The notes under the pieces: model-generated
The model's database searches: none
The model's input: only the letters and a program-made list of their open reading frames with translations
Told to the model about the DNA's origin: nothing
Translations under genes and position numbers: made by a program
Shown: in pieces, positions 1 to 8,011 of the stretch
Layout: the number at the start of each line of letters is the position of its first letter
Numbering within the stretch: the stretch's first letter is position 1
Source of the DNA: a bacterium
GTDB taxonomy: Bacteria > Electryoneota > Electryoneia > Electryoneales > Electryoneaceae
Length of the DNA: 64,000 nt
Direction of reading: 5' to 3'
NCBI GenBank assembly: GCA_020444265.1
Contig: JAHLLH010000007.1
Location: forward strand, 1-64,000

Positions 1-60
1 CTCGCAACAAGATAAGTTGCTTTTCCAAGTGTCCACCAAAACGGGGCAAGCCCAATAAGT
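1..60. other. Left-edge non-coding sequence, possible IS terminus
   Basis: No reading frame can be supported at the left edge. The stretch at about 29-52 (TGTCCACC followed by CGGGGCAAG) resembles, from memory only, the terminal sequence of some IS3-family insertion elements. Any transposase would lie outside the window, so this is a weak suggestion. Confidence 0.15.
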
Positions 61-100
61 ATACCTGTGTCAGGTCTTCGGACCTGACACAGGTATTTTT
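61..100 (+). terminator. Perfect 16-bp hairpin with T-tract
   Basis: Positions 61-76 pair perfectly with 81-96 around a TTCG loop and are followed by TTTT, so this reads as a rho-independent terminator on the plus strand. Its core is also one of the CAGGTC/GACCTG palindromes found in many intergenic spaces of the window, so terminator and dispersed repeat coincide here. Confidence 0.55.
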
Positions 101-125
101 CAGGCACCTATGTTCGTCCCTTCCC

Positions 126-218
126 TGGCCCGACACTTCAGTGTCGGGTCTCTTCGGACCTGGGCTACCGAGAAAGTGCCCCTACTCCGATGAAACCCAA
201 CACTGAACTGTTGGGCCA
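126..218. repeat. 93-bp dispersed repeat, copy A
   Basis: The unit starts with TGGCCCGACACT, contains TCTTCGG and CTCCGATGAAACC, and ends with GGGCCA. Its ends are inverted copies of each other, and each end is itself a palindrome. A second copy of the same length lies at 58269-58361. Positions 219-352, between the repeat and the first small gene, hold nothing recognised. Confidence 0.7.
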
Positions 219-352
219 GGACAAAAACCTCCAGAGCGCACGGGGAGCGTGAGGCGCGCTTAACCGTGCCGTTCTCCAGATCAACTCACCGTACCTTGCT
301 CCTCCTGAACAACCCCTTGCATCCGAGGTCTGGTCGAGTGTATTCTGAACAT

Positions 353-616
353 ATGTTCACAATAAAAGAGAGCCACCCCCTCCAGGGAGAGGAGAATCCC
401 CCGCTTCCTGTCACCCCGCAACTGGTCTGGTTGCGCGTGAGTGATGGAACCGTCCGCCGTTTCGTGCTCGACCTGGAAACGGCCGAGTTGACACGGGTCG
501 ATCCCAACCTGCCAGACCCGCAACAGGAACTTCCGTTTGACCCCAAGAAAAAGGGCGCGACACCGTTAAACGGGACCGCGCCACGTGCTGTCAAGCTGAC
601 CTCAAAAGATCAGTAA
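353..616 (+). CDS. Small hypothetical protein (87 aa)
   Basis: Function not recognised. The ATG at 353 was chosen because the in-frame extension back to 266 is rich in Arg, Ser and Leu and does not look like a protein N-terminus; no clear Shine-Dalgarno is visible at either start. The middle (VWLRVSDGTVRRFVLDLET) looks like real protein with alternating hydrophobic strands, followed by a Pro/Lys-rich tail. The stop overlaps the end of the convergent ferritin-like gene by seven bases. It may be a non-coding frame. Confidence 0.35.
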   Translation: MFTIKESHPLQGEENPPLPVTPQLVWLRVSDGTVRRFVLDLETAELTRVDPNLPDPQQELPFDPKKKGATPLNGTAPRAVKLTSKDQ

Positions 617-1098
617 TCCTCGAGGTGGTTCCACTCGGCATCTTCCAACCAACGATCCGGCTTGTTGACGAACTCGATGATGTTTTCGAGCACGAAGTAG
701 TGACGTTTCTCTTCCTCGGCAATCTGTATCAGGATGTCACGTTCCTTCTCGTCCGTGCTTTCCTTCGCCTTGTCGGCATAGAGGTTTTCACTCTTCTTCT
801 CGAGGTCCTGCGCCTTACGGTAGTAAGCGACCTGCTTTTCGACATCAAAATCGAATTTTTCGCCGCGGTCTTTCATCTCGACGAAGATGTTTTTCACATC
901 CGCCAGCAGCGTGCTCTTCGGAAGCGCTTCCACCTTGCCGCCCGCCATGCGCTTGAAGATGTTGTAATGCTTCACTTCCTCGTCAGCGAGGAAGTTGAGG
1001 ATGCGCGACAGCCCATCGTTGTTCGCAGAGTCTGCGAGCTCACGGTAGTACGCTTCGCCATCCTTCTCCATCTGCATGGCAAACTCAAAGACGTTCAT
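610..1098 (-). CDS. Ferritin-like / rubrerythrin-family diiron protein
   Basis: A 162-residue four-helix-bundle protein of the rubrerythrin diiron-domain type, probably a cytoplasmic iron or peroxide protein. Diiron-ligand motifs are visible as EKDGEAYY near the N-terminus, ADEEVKHY in helix 2, a Glu-rich helix 3, and AEEEKRHY in helix 4. The C-terminal rubredoxin domain (two CxxC pairs) of classical rubrerythrin is absent, so it belongs to the short ferritin-like group. A GAGGA motif precedes the ATG. It is monocistronic and convergent with the small gene to its left. The exact oxidase or peroxidase activity cannot be told. Confidence 0.85.
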   Translation of the reverse strand: MNVFEFAMQMEKDGEAYYRELADSANNDGLSRILNFLADEEVKHYNIFKRMAGGKVEALPKSTLLADVKNIFVEMKDRGEKFDFDVEKQVAYYRKAQDLEKKSENLYADKAKESTDEKERDILIQIAEEEKRHYFVLENIIEFVNKPDRWLEDAEWNHLEDY

Positions 1099-1348
1099 GG
1101 TTTGGTCCTCGGTTCTATGGTCGATTTGTTCTGTTCGAAACCATCACGGCTGGAAGCCGTCTGGAGCAAGGTGGAACGCAGCTTTGTAGCCCCCCCTAAC
1201 TCCTTTCCTGTCTTGCTCTTGCCTTATTGTGAAGGCTGGAACAAAATGTAGCGCAGAGGCTCCACGGGTGTCAAGCGAGGGTATCGGGGGACTGCTGATG
1301 GTGGGGCGCAGGCTTGTACCTTGTTAGACAGGTAACCCTGGAGCGACG

Positions 1349-2062
1349 ATGAGCCCCTTCTCGATGGCAGACTTTCCCTTTCAACTGGTCGATTTGACCC
1401 ACCCTTTGACCCCCGATTCTCCCCTCTGGCCGGGTGATCCGGAAACAAAGTGTCAGCCAGCAGCCGACCCAGCGACCCACGGCTTTTCGCTGCACCGCTG
1501 GACCCTCTCGGAGCATGCGGGCACCCACACGGGGGCCCCCGTCCACTTTCATCCGGGGGGGCAGAGTGTGGACCAACTCGCCCTCGACCATCTCCTTTGG
1601 CCCGCGGTTGTCCTCCCTGCACGAGCGCAGGAGTTGGCTGGCGGAGAGGTTACGGTCGACTGGATTCGAGCACGTGAGGTGGAGTGGGGGCACCTGCTGC
1701 CGAAGGGGGCGATGGTTGTGCTCGAAACGGGTTGGTCGGAGCGATGGCCAGATCGGGACCGTGTCTACGAGCGTGATGCCCGGGGGGCGTTCACCTGGCC
1801 CGGCTTTTCGGATGAGGTGGCCCAATGGTTGATCGAGGAACGTGAAATTGGCGGGTTGGGGAGCGATGCCCCCGGGATTGACCAGGGCGCTGACACCCGT
1901 TTCAAAGTCGGCCAGACGTGTGCTCGAGCAGGGTTACCCCACCTCGAAAACCTCGCCAACTTGGATCAGCTCCCCGCCGTCGGTGCATGGATTCTGGCTG
2001 CCCCCTTGCTGCTGGAAAAGGGAAGCGGCAGTCCGAGTCGTGTCGTGGGGTTGCTGCCATAA
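1349..2062 (+). CDS. Cyclase-family (kynurenine formamidase-like) hydrolase
   Basis: A 237-residue member of the cyclase/KynB-like metal-dependent hydrolases. DLTHPLTPDSPLWPGDP near residues 15-31 is the usual N-terminal signature. The metal motif normally reads HxGTHxDxPxH; here it is HAGTHTGAPVH at 56-66, so the Asp is replaced by Gly62. LGSDAPGID and the C-terminal 'ENLANLDQLP' block are also typical. A GGAG lies seven bases before the ATG. The substrate (N-formylkynurenine or another amide or lactone) is unknown. No tryptophan-catabolism genes are nearby. Confidence 0.8.
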   Translation: MSPFSMADFPFQLVDLTHPLTPDSPLWPGDPETKCQPAADPATHGFSLHRWTLSEHAGTHTGAPVHFHPGGQSVDQLALDHLLWPAVVLPARAQELAGGEVTVDWIRAREVEWGHLLPKGAMVVLETGWSERWPDRDRVYERDARGAFTWPGFSDEVAQWLIEEREIGGLGSDAPGIDQGADTRFKVGQTCARAGLPHLENLANLDQLPAVGAWILAAPLLLEKGSGSPSRVVGLLP

Positions 2063-2342
2063 AATCGCCGTCCCCGGAACGATTGCCCAGGGGGGTGGCA
2101 ATCGAAACCGGGGACGATGTCCTCCCCTCTGGGGTAGGGAGGTACAGACGACGTCCGATGCACGGACTAGGGAGACAGGTAAAGAAGCGTATCGCGTTCT
2201 TGATGTACTTCTGTGCTTCGTTTTAACAGGTAGCAACACCAATGCCAATTTTTATACGAGAACACTAAATTGCAGAGAAACAAACAGTAGTGATTCTCCA
2301 AAAGCTCCAGATATGAGGTGCTGTTTCACTCTGTGACGGAGT
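2063..2342. other. Intergenic region with imperfect hairpin
   Basis: No gene supported. Just after the cyclase stop, GTCCCCGG (2070-2077) and CGATTGCC (2080-2087) pair with GGCAATCG (2097-2104) and CCGGGGAC (2108-2115). This imperfect hairpin lacks a T-tract and may act as a weak 3' end. Nothing else is recognised before the terminator at 2343. Confidence 0.4.
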
Positions 2343-2387
2343 AAAAGAAGGCCGGAACCTGCTGGTTCCGGCCTTCGTCTCTTTTTT
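2343..2387. terminator. Bidirectional intrinsic terminator
   Basis: A perfect 13-bp stem (2347-2359 with 2364-2376, loop TGCT) is flanked by AAAA on the left and a run of T on the right. It can terminate the membrane-protein gene on the minus strand and any transcript from the cyclase side on the plus strand. Confidence 0.85.
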
Positions 2388-2405
2388 GTACACTCGCTTC
2401 GGGCA

Positions 2406-3326
2406 CTACTCGTTCGCAGCGTCCTCGCCAACTCCCGACGAGTCATGCTCCATTTCCCCTGTAGGCGCGGCTTCGCCCTCTACCTCCATCGGGTTGGCGC
2501 CTGTGGCGATTTCACCAGTCTCGTAATTGAAGGTGCTGCCTCCAAGGCTGTGGGGGATCATGTACATCCCCAGCAGAACCACCGCCGCGCCCAGCGACCA
2601 CCACCGTCCACGTTTATTGCCATTCGGTCCGCGCAGGAACCAGAGGGCAATGGCCCAGGCAATCACCGCCGCGAGGGTTTTGTTGTCGGTGTAATCTTCC
2701 CCGAAAGGCCATCCGGTCCAGTATTCCCCGAAGGCGAATTTCTGCACTACAGGACCGAGGAAGAGGCCACCAATAACCAGGCAGATAAATGCGACCCAGG
2801 CGATGGTCCGGATCTTCTCTCCGGCCAGTGCGGCAATCGCGGCACGGGTCGAGAGCAGCATCGCGATGAACATCATCAGAATGTGCGGGATCAGCACGCC
2901 AGCCGGTACGGCCCCTTTGAAACGAATGATCACATCGTCATGATCCGGCAAGGGAACCATCTGGTCGCTGCCAGCAGGACGAACCAGTAAATGGTAGGCA
3001 AGCTTGCCGGCGGGAGGCTGATGAGGCAGATCAGCCGCGAACAAGCCCTCCTCGTTCAGGACCATCTCCACCTGGTTGTAAGGCTCGTCGAGCTGGTATC
3101 GTTTCCACGCCAACACGGCCTCGTAGCCGTCGGGCAAATCGATGGTAACCGTGTGGTCACCATCGCCACCATGCGACCGATCAAAGTGGTAGGCAACCGT
3201 CTGGCCCTGAATGGTGACGGTCCCGTCGATCGGGTAGGTCGGGCCTGTTTTTCGCTGGTAGCGCGCCATTGAAAGTGTCAGGATGACAGCCAGCAGCCAG
3301 AAAAGAATCGTCCGCGCGTGTTTCAT
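2406..3326 (-). CDS. Uncharacterised multi-pass membrane protein
   Basis: No named family recognised. The ATG at 3326 was chosen because it opens directly into a hydrophobic segment (TILFWLLAVILTL) and follows a GAGGG; the longer frame to 3386 adds only a polar stretch. After the first membrane segment comes a soluble extracytoplasmic part of roughly 120 residues (Tyr/Asp-rich, beta-strand-like). Four further hydrophobic segments follow, with the motif FGEYWTGWPFGEDYTDNKT between them, and then an acidic tail. The layout suggests an inner-membrane protein with a periplasmic domain. It is divergent from proS and ends at the terminator at 2343-2387. Confidence 0.7.
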   Translation of the reverse strand: MKHARTILFWLLAVILTLSMARYQRKTGPTYPIDGTVTIQGQTVAYHFDRSHGGDGDHTVTIDLPDGYEAVLAWKRYQLDEPYNQVEMVLNEEGLFAADLPHQPPAGKLAYHLLVRPAGSDQMVPLPDHDDVIIRFKGAVPAGVLIPHILMMFIAMLLSTRAAIAALAGEKIRTIAWVAFICLVIGGLFLGPVVQKFAFGEYWTGWPFGEDYTDNKTLAAVIAWAIALWFLRGPNGNKRGRWWSLGAAVVLLGMYMIPHSLGGSTFNYETGEIATGANPMEVEGEAAPTGEMEHDSSGVGEDAANE

Positions 3327-3531
3327 CGTCCCTCTCGGGGTTGGGGGGGTGAACGTCGACTCTACCCGGCGTTTGTCGCCGGACAAGAGGTGGAAGGTGC
3401 AACCGTGAGGCGGTTTCGGTCAAGGGTGACATCGAGAGTGGTCGGAATGGGGGGTAAGCCCTGGGCCACCCGACCGGGCCACTCACCCCTATCCAAGCCT
3501 CGTTCAGATCAGGCGTGAACCCGCCTCCTGC

Positions 3532-3561
3532 TTTACTTTGCCGGAGACAAATAGGTATACT
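3532..3561 (+). promoter_or_regulatory. Candidate sigma-70-type promoter for proS
   Basis: TTTACT (3532-3537) and TATACT (3556-3561) are separated by 18 bases, about 80 bases before the proS start. The match is by eye and the -35 is weak. Confidence 0.4.
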
Positions 3562-3643
3562 TCATGCACTTGTGCGTGCGGGAAGGCGGGACCCTCACGT
3601 TGTTGCCTGTTGACCCGCGCGAAACCTGGAAAAAACGAAGACG

Positions 3644-5374
3644 ATGCGACTTTCGAAAGCCTTTATCCCCACCCTGAAAGAAGTTCCCTCGGATGCAGTT
3701 GTTACCAGTCACCGTCTGATGCTTCGGGCGGGGATGGTTCGCCCCCTGATGGCAGGTGTATACAGCTACCTCCCCTTTGGTCAGCGTGCCTCCCTGAAGG
3801 CACAGAACCTGATCCGCGAAGAGATGGACGCTATTGGCGCCCAGGAATTTTTCCTCCCCGCCATCAACCCGGTGGAGGTATGGGAAGAGACGGGACGTGC
3901 AACGGACTTCGGGCCGGAGATGTTCCACCTGAAAGACCGGAAGGATCGCGAGCTTGTGCTGGCACCGACTCATGAGGAAATTATCTGTTCGGTCGCCCGT
4001 GGAGAAGTTCGTTCCTACAAGCAACTTCCCCAGATCTGGTACCAATTCCAGACGAAATTCCGTGATGAACCACGTCCTCGTTCCGGCGAGCTGCGTACGC
4101 GTCAGTTCATCATGAAGGATGCCTATTCGCTGGATGTCAGCCAGGAAGGGTTGGATGCCAGCTATGCGAAGCATGACGGGGCGTATCGTCGCATCTTCCA
4201 GCGCGCCGGGCTGAACTATTTCGTCGTCGGTGCCTCTTCCGGCCTGATGGGTGGCACCGGATCTGAAGAGTTTATGGTCGAGTCGGATGCTGGCGAAGAT
4301 ACCTGCGCTGTCTGCCATGCATGCGGTTATGCTGCCAATGTCGAGGTGGCCACATCTAACCTGGTGGAAGAAGCAAGCACCGAAGAAAAGCAGCCTTTCG
4401 CAAAAGTGTTAACCCCGGAAAAACGGACGGTCGAAGAGGTCGCGGAGTACCTCGGACGTGGCACCGATAAATTTATCAAGTCCCTCGTTTTCATGGGCGA
4501 TAATGGTCTCGCGATGATTCTCGTGCAAGGGGATGACGAGGTCAACGAATCCAAGCTTCAGCAGTTGATGGGTGCATCGATGCGTCCCGCGCACCCCGAA
4601 GAGGTGAAAGAGGCGATTGGGGCGGAGATCGGCTTCCTCGGTCCTGTGGGACTTGAAGGCAAGCTGCCGATTTATGCCGACAACCGTCTTAAAGGCAAGG
4701 TCAACATGGTCACTGGTGCCAATGAGGACCAGTACCATGTACTTGGTGTGCAGGTGGACGACACCTTCAAACCGGACTCCTACCACGATCTCCGTGTCGT
4801 GGCAGAAGGCGAGCCCTGCCCCGACTGCGGCAAACCGCTCAGCGTGGTCCGTGCCATCGAACTGGGCCATATCTTTAAACTCGGCACCAAGTACAGCGCC
4901 GCGATGGGCGCCACTGTGCTCGATCCCAACGGCAAAGATGTGCCCATCATTATGGGGTCCTACGGCATTGGTGTAGGTCGTCTGGTTGCGGCAGTTCTCG
5001 AGACCAACGCGGACGAAAATGGCGCAGTCTGGCCGATGACCATCGCACCCTTCCATGCGGTCGTGGTGGGAATTAACGCCAAGTCGGACGAGGTTACCGC
5101 CGAATCAGAGCGTCTCTACTCCCTCCTGAAAGAAAAGGGGTTGGATGTCGCTTTGGATGACCGCGATGTCCGTGCCGGCTTTAAATTCAAAGACGCTGAT
5201 CTGCTCGGCTTCCCCTTCCAGGTAGTGGTCAGTGACCGCAACCTCGCTGAAGGGGAGCTCGAGATTAAACGTCGTCGTGACGGCGAAAAACTCCTGCTGC
5301 CCACCGATGAGGCGCTGGCCCAGCTTGATGAATGGGTCGCCGAAGAGTGGCAGCGGGTCAGTCCCGAGGCGTAA
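3644..5374 (+). CDS. proS: Prolyl-tRNA synthetase
   Basis: Class II aminoacyl-tRNA synthetase that charges tRNA-Pro with proline. The 576-residue length and the insertion of an editing (YbaK-like) domain at roughly 230-400 place it in the bacterial long form. The N-terminus (MRLSKAFIPTLKEVP) and the class II motifs FRDEPRPRSGELRTRQF (motif 2) and GSYGIGVGRLVAA (motif 3) are clear. The C-terminal anticodon-binding domain begins near 470 (APFHAVVVGI). It is the first gene of the plus-strand run leading into the serine palmitoyltransferase gene, about 85 bases upstream of that gene's chosen start. Confidence 0.97.
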   Translation: MRLSKAFIPTLKEVPSDAVVTSHRLMLRAGMVRPLMAGVYSYLPFGQRASLKAQNLIREEMDAIGAQEFFLPAINPVEVWEETGRATDFGPEMFHLKDRKDRELVLAPTHEEIICSVARGEVRSYKQLPQIWYQFQTKFRDEPRPRSGELRTRQFIMKDAYSLDVSQEGLDASYAKHDGAYRRIFQRAGLNYFVVGASSGLMGGTGSEEFMVESDAGEDTCAVCHACGYAANVEVATSNLVEEASTEEKQPFAKVLTPEKRTVEEVAEYLGRGTDKFIKSLVFMGDNGLAMILVQGDDEVNESKLQQLMGASMRPAHPEEVKEAIGAEIGFLGPVGLEGKLPIYADNRLKGKVNMVTGANEDQYHVLGVQVDDTFKPDSYHDLRVVAEGEPCPDCGKPLSVVRAIELGHIFKLGTKYSAAMGATVLDPNGKDVPIIMGSYGIGVGRLVAAVLETNADENGAVWPMTIAPFHAVVVGINAKSDEVTAESERLYSLLKEKGLDVALDDRDVRAGFKFKDADLLGFPFQVVVSDRNLAEGELEIKRRRDGEKLLLPTDEALAQLDEWVAEEWQRVSPEA

Positions 5375-5458
5375 CACAGGGGCTTGGAAGTTCGATCCAC
5401 TTTGGGGAACCCGGTGCGTGGGCGTACCGGTTTTGGTCCGAACGAGGTTTTGCGACCT

Positions 5459-6688
5459 ATGAGGCGAATTGAAGATCGGGTAAAGGACTTTACTGCCGCC
5501 AGAGAAGTGATGGCATCGGGCCTCTACCCCTATTTCCGCCCCATTGAAAGCGAGCAAGGTGCGACCGTCATGATGGATGGCAAAGATGTCATCATGATGG
5601 GGTCCAACAACTACCTCGGGTTGACCAACCATCCCGAAGTGAAAAAGGCAGCACAGAAAGCGATTGACCAGTACGGCACCGGTTGTGCCGGGTCACGTTT
5701 CCTCAACGGCACCCTCGCGGTGCACCAGGAATGTGAAGAAGTCCTCGCGGATTTCATGGGGACCGAAGCGGCCCTCGTCTTTTCCACTGGCTTTATGACG
5801 AACCAGGGGGTGATCGCCCACCTGGTTCCGCGTGAGGGGGTCCTTCTGCTGGACCGTCTCGATCACGCCAGCATCATCGATGCCGCTCGCCTCAGCTTTG
5901 GGAAGACGATCAAGTTCAACCACTCGGACATGGCGGACCTCGAGAAAAAGCTCCGTGTCCAGAAGAACAAGACGAAGCTGATCGTGGTGGATGGCGTCTT
6001 CTCGATGGAAGGCGACCTCGCGCCGTTGCCGGATATTGTCCACCTCGCGGACAAGTATGGCGCCGATGTAATCGTGGATGATGCCCATGCGGTCGGGGTG
6101 ATCGGCCCGGGTGGGCAGGGAACAGCCTCGCACTTCAGTGTCAAGGACCGCATTCTCGGCACCATCGGCACCTTCAGCAAATCCTTTGCTTCCATCGGTG
6201 GTTTCTTCGCCGGTCCTGAAGATGTTGTCCACTACCTCAAGCACCACAGCCGCGCCCTGATTTTTTCCGCCAGCCCGCCTCCCGCCAACATGGCCGCCGT
6301 GATTAAGGCGGTGGAGATCATTCGACGTGAACCGCAGCGTATCGACCGTGTCTGGGAGTTGACCAACTATTTGAAAAAAGCGCTGCTCGCCGAAGAGTTC
6401 GCCATCGGCAAGCCGGAGTCGCCCATCATTCCTGTCTATGTCGGGGATGATATGACTGTCTTCCGCGCCTGCATGATGTTGCAGGAAGAAGGGGTCTTCG
6501 TCAACCCGGTGATCAGCCCCGCTGTGCCACCCCACCACGCTTTGATCCGGCTCAGTCTGATGTCAACATTGACCGAAAAACAGCTTGACTATGCTGTTGA
6601 AAAACTGGTCAAGGTTGGCAAAGCCCTTGGTTTCGTCGGAATTCAGCCTCCCGAAGGGGTTGAGGTGGCGAAACCAGAAAGGGCGTAG
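5459..6688 (+). CDS. spt: Serine palmitoyltransferase-like alpha-oxoamine synthase
   Basis: PLP enzyme of the alpha-oxoamine synthase family (BioF, KBL, HemA, SPT). Features visible with the ATG at 5459 (409 aa): the DHAS His136, the DDAH motif with Asp207 and His210, and the PLP Lys241 in GTFSKSFASIGG. That lysine context and YGTGCAGSRFLNGT match my recollection of Bacteroidota serine palmitoyltransferases, rather than the BioF (GTLGKAFG) or KBL (GTLGKALGG) versions. Predicted reaction: serine plus acyl thioester to 3-ketosphinganine, in the cytoplasm. The start at 5384 would add 25 residues unlike the family. The following GNAT, SDR and acyl-ligase genes support a ceramide role. BioF activity cannot be strictly excluded. 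Confidence 0.8.
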   Translation: MRRIEDRVKDFTAAREVMASGLYPYFRPIESEQGATVMMDGKDVIMMGSNNYLGLTNHPEVKKAAQKAIDQYGTGCAGSRFLNGTLAVHQECEEVLADFMGTEAALVFSTGFMTNQGVIAHLVPREGVLLLDRLDHASIIDAARLSFGKTIKFNHSDMADLEKKLRVQKNKTKLIVVDGVFSMEGDLAPLPDIVHLADKYGADVIVDDAHAVGVIGPGGQGTASHFSVKDRILGTIGTFSKSFASIGGFFAGPEDVVHYLKHHSRALIFSASPPPANMAAVIKAVEIIRREPQRIDRVWELTNYLKKALLAEEFAIGKPESPIIPVYVGDDMTVFRACMMLQEEGVFVNPVISPAVPPHHALIRLSLMSTLTEKQLDYAVEKLVKVGKALGFVGIQPPEGVEVAKPERA

Positions 6689-6799
6689 CTTCCTCTTCAT
6701 TTGCTCCCCTGTCGAAGAGGTGCCACAGCTTGACGGCTTCGCGGCGCGGCACGTTCTCTAGTTGGTTTCAACGTCTGCACAATGGTTGGAGGATCTGGA

Positions 6800-7945
6800 A
6801 TGAGTTCGGTGAAGGTGGTCGAAGCACAAACCGGTAAAGCCTGGAAGGATTTCCTCAACGTTCCATTCCTCGTGCAAGGCAAGAACGAGCACTGGGTTCC
6901 ACCATTGCGGATCCAGCAGAAAGAGCTTCTCGACACGAAGAAAAACCCCTTCTACCAGAACGCAGATCGTCGCTGCTTCGTCGCCTACCTCGATGGGAAG
7001 CCGGTGGGACGCATTGCTGCGATCAAGGACAACCGCCACAACGAGTACCACAGCGAAAACACGTGCCATTTCGGCCACTTTGATGTAATCGACAATGCCG
7101 AAGTCGCCGAGGCACTGTTCAAAGCGGCTGAGGATGCAGGGCGTGAATGGGGGTTTGACCTGATTCGCGGGCCGTTTAACCCGAATATCAACGAGGATAT
7201 GGGCATTCAGATGGATGCGTATGACACGCCTCCCTATATCATGATGCCCTATAACCCCGCCTATTACCCGACGTTAATTGAAGGACTCGACTACCGGAAG
7301 TCGATGGATGTCTACTGTTACATGATCGAGCAGGAAGATATGAGCGCCAAGCTGAAACGTGGCGCGGAGGTGATCCGGAAACGGTCCCATCTGAACTTCC
7401 GCAAGCTCAACATGAAGCAGTTTTGGCGCGACGCACGGCTGGTCTGGCAGGTTCACATGAAGGCATGGGAAAAGAACTGGGGCGCCGTGCCATTTACCGA
7501 AGAGGAGTTTCACCACCTTGCGAAGAATCTGAAGACGGCAGTTGATCCGGACCAGGTCTTTTTCGCCGAGGATCCGGATACAGGGGAGACGGTTGGCTTT
7601 TCCCTCGCGCTGCCCAACATCAATGAAGCGATCATCAAGATTCGGGATGGCCGTCTCTTTCCCTTTGGCTTGCTGAAGCTGCTCTGGCTGACACGGCCCG
7701 GCAAACTGCAGAGTTCACGTGTGATTGTCATGGGTGTGATCGAAGAGTATCGCAACCGTGGGATCGATGCTCTCTTCTACTATGACCACTTTATCGAAGG
7801 TCAGAAGAAGGGAATTCAACGCGGTGAGATGAGCTGGATTCTCGAGACGAACACGATGATGAACCGTGCCGCCGAAATGATGGGCGGGAAACGATACAAG
7901 ACCTATCGCATCTACGAGAAACCGTTAGGCGGACCCTGGGAATAG
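6800..7945 (+). CDS. GNAT-fold N-acyltransferase, candidate bacterial ceramide synthase
   Basis: A 381-residue protein with a GNAT-like C-terminal half (VIVMGVIEEYRNRGIDALFY resembles the acetyl-CoA-loop motif V-x-x-x-R-x-x-G) and a long N-terminal part (LVQGKNEHWVPPLR, IRGPFNPNINEDMG). Such long GNAT proteins occur next to serine palmitoyltransferases, and the bacterial ceramide synthase of Caulobacter belongs to this superfamily. It would N-acylate the sphingoid base. The start at 6800 follows GGAGG at 6786-6790; the ATG at 6782 lies before that site. The distance to the SPT stop is 111 bases. The function is inferred mainly from neighbourhood and general architecture. Confidence 0.65.
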   Translation: MSSVKVVEAQTGKAWKDFLNVPFLVQGKNEHWVPPLRIQQKELLDTKKNPFYQNADRRCFVAYLDGKPVGRIAAIKDNRHNEYHSENTCHFGHFDVIDNAEVAEALFKAAEDAGREWGFDLIRGPFNPNINEDMGIQMDAYDTPPYIMMPYNPAYYPTLIEGLDYRKSMDVYCYMIEQEDMSAKLKRGAEVIRKRSHLNFRKLNMKQFWRDARLVWQVHMKAWEKNWGAVPFTEEEFHHLAKNLKTAVDPDQVFFAEDPDTGETVGFSLALPNINEAIIKIRDGRLFPFGLLKLLWLTRPGKLQSSRVIVMGVIEEYRNRGIDALFYYDHFIEGQKKGIQRGEMSWILETNTMMNRAAEMMGGKRYKTYRIYEKPLGGPWE

Positions 7946-8011
7946 GGGCTGGTGGCGGTCTGTTGGGTGGACAACGGGGTAGCAAGAGCCCCTTTAATCC
8001 TCGGGTGAGGG

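Noticed and set aside
5459-6688. BioF (8-amino-7-oxononanoate synthase) or KBL assignment
   Set aside because: The lysine context GTFSKSFASIGG and the CAGSRFLNGT block fit SPT better, and no biotin or threonine-degradation genes are nearby. It remains a possible alternative.
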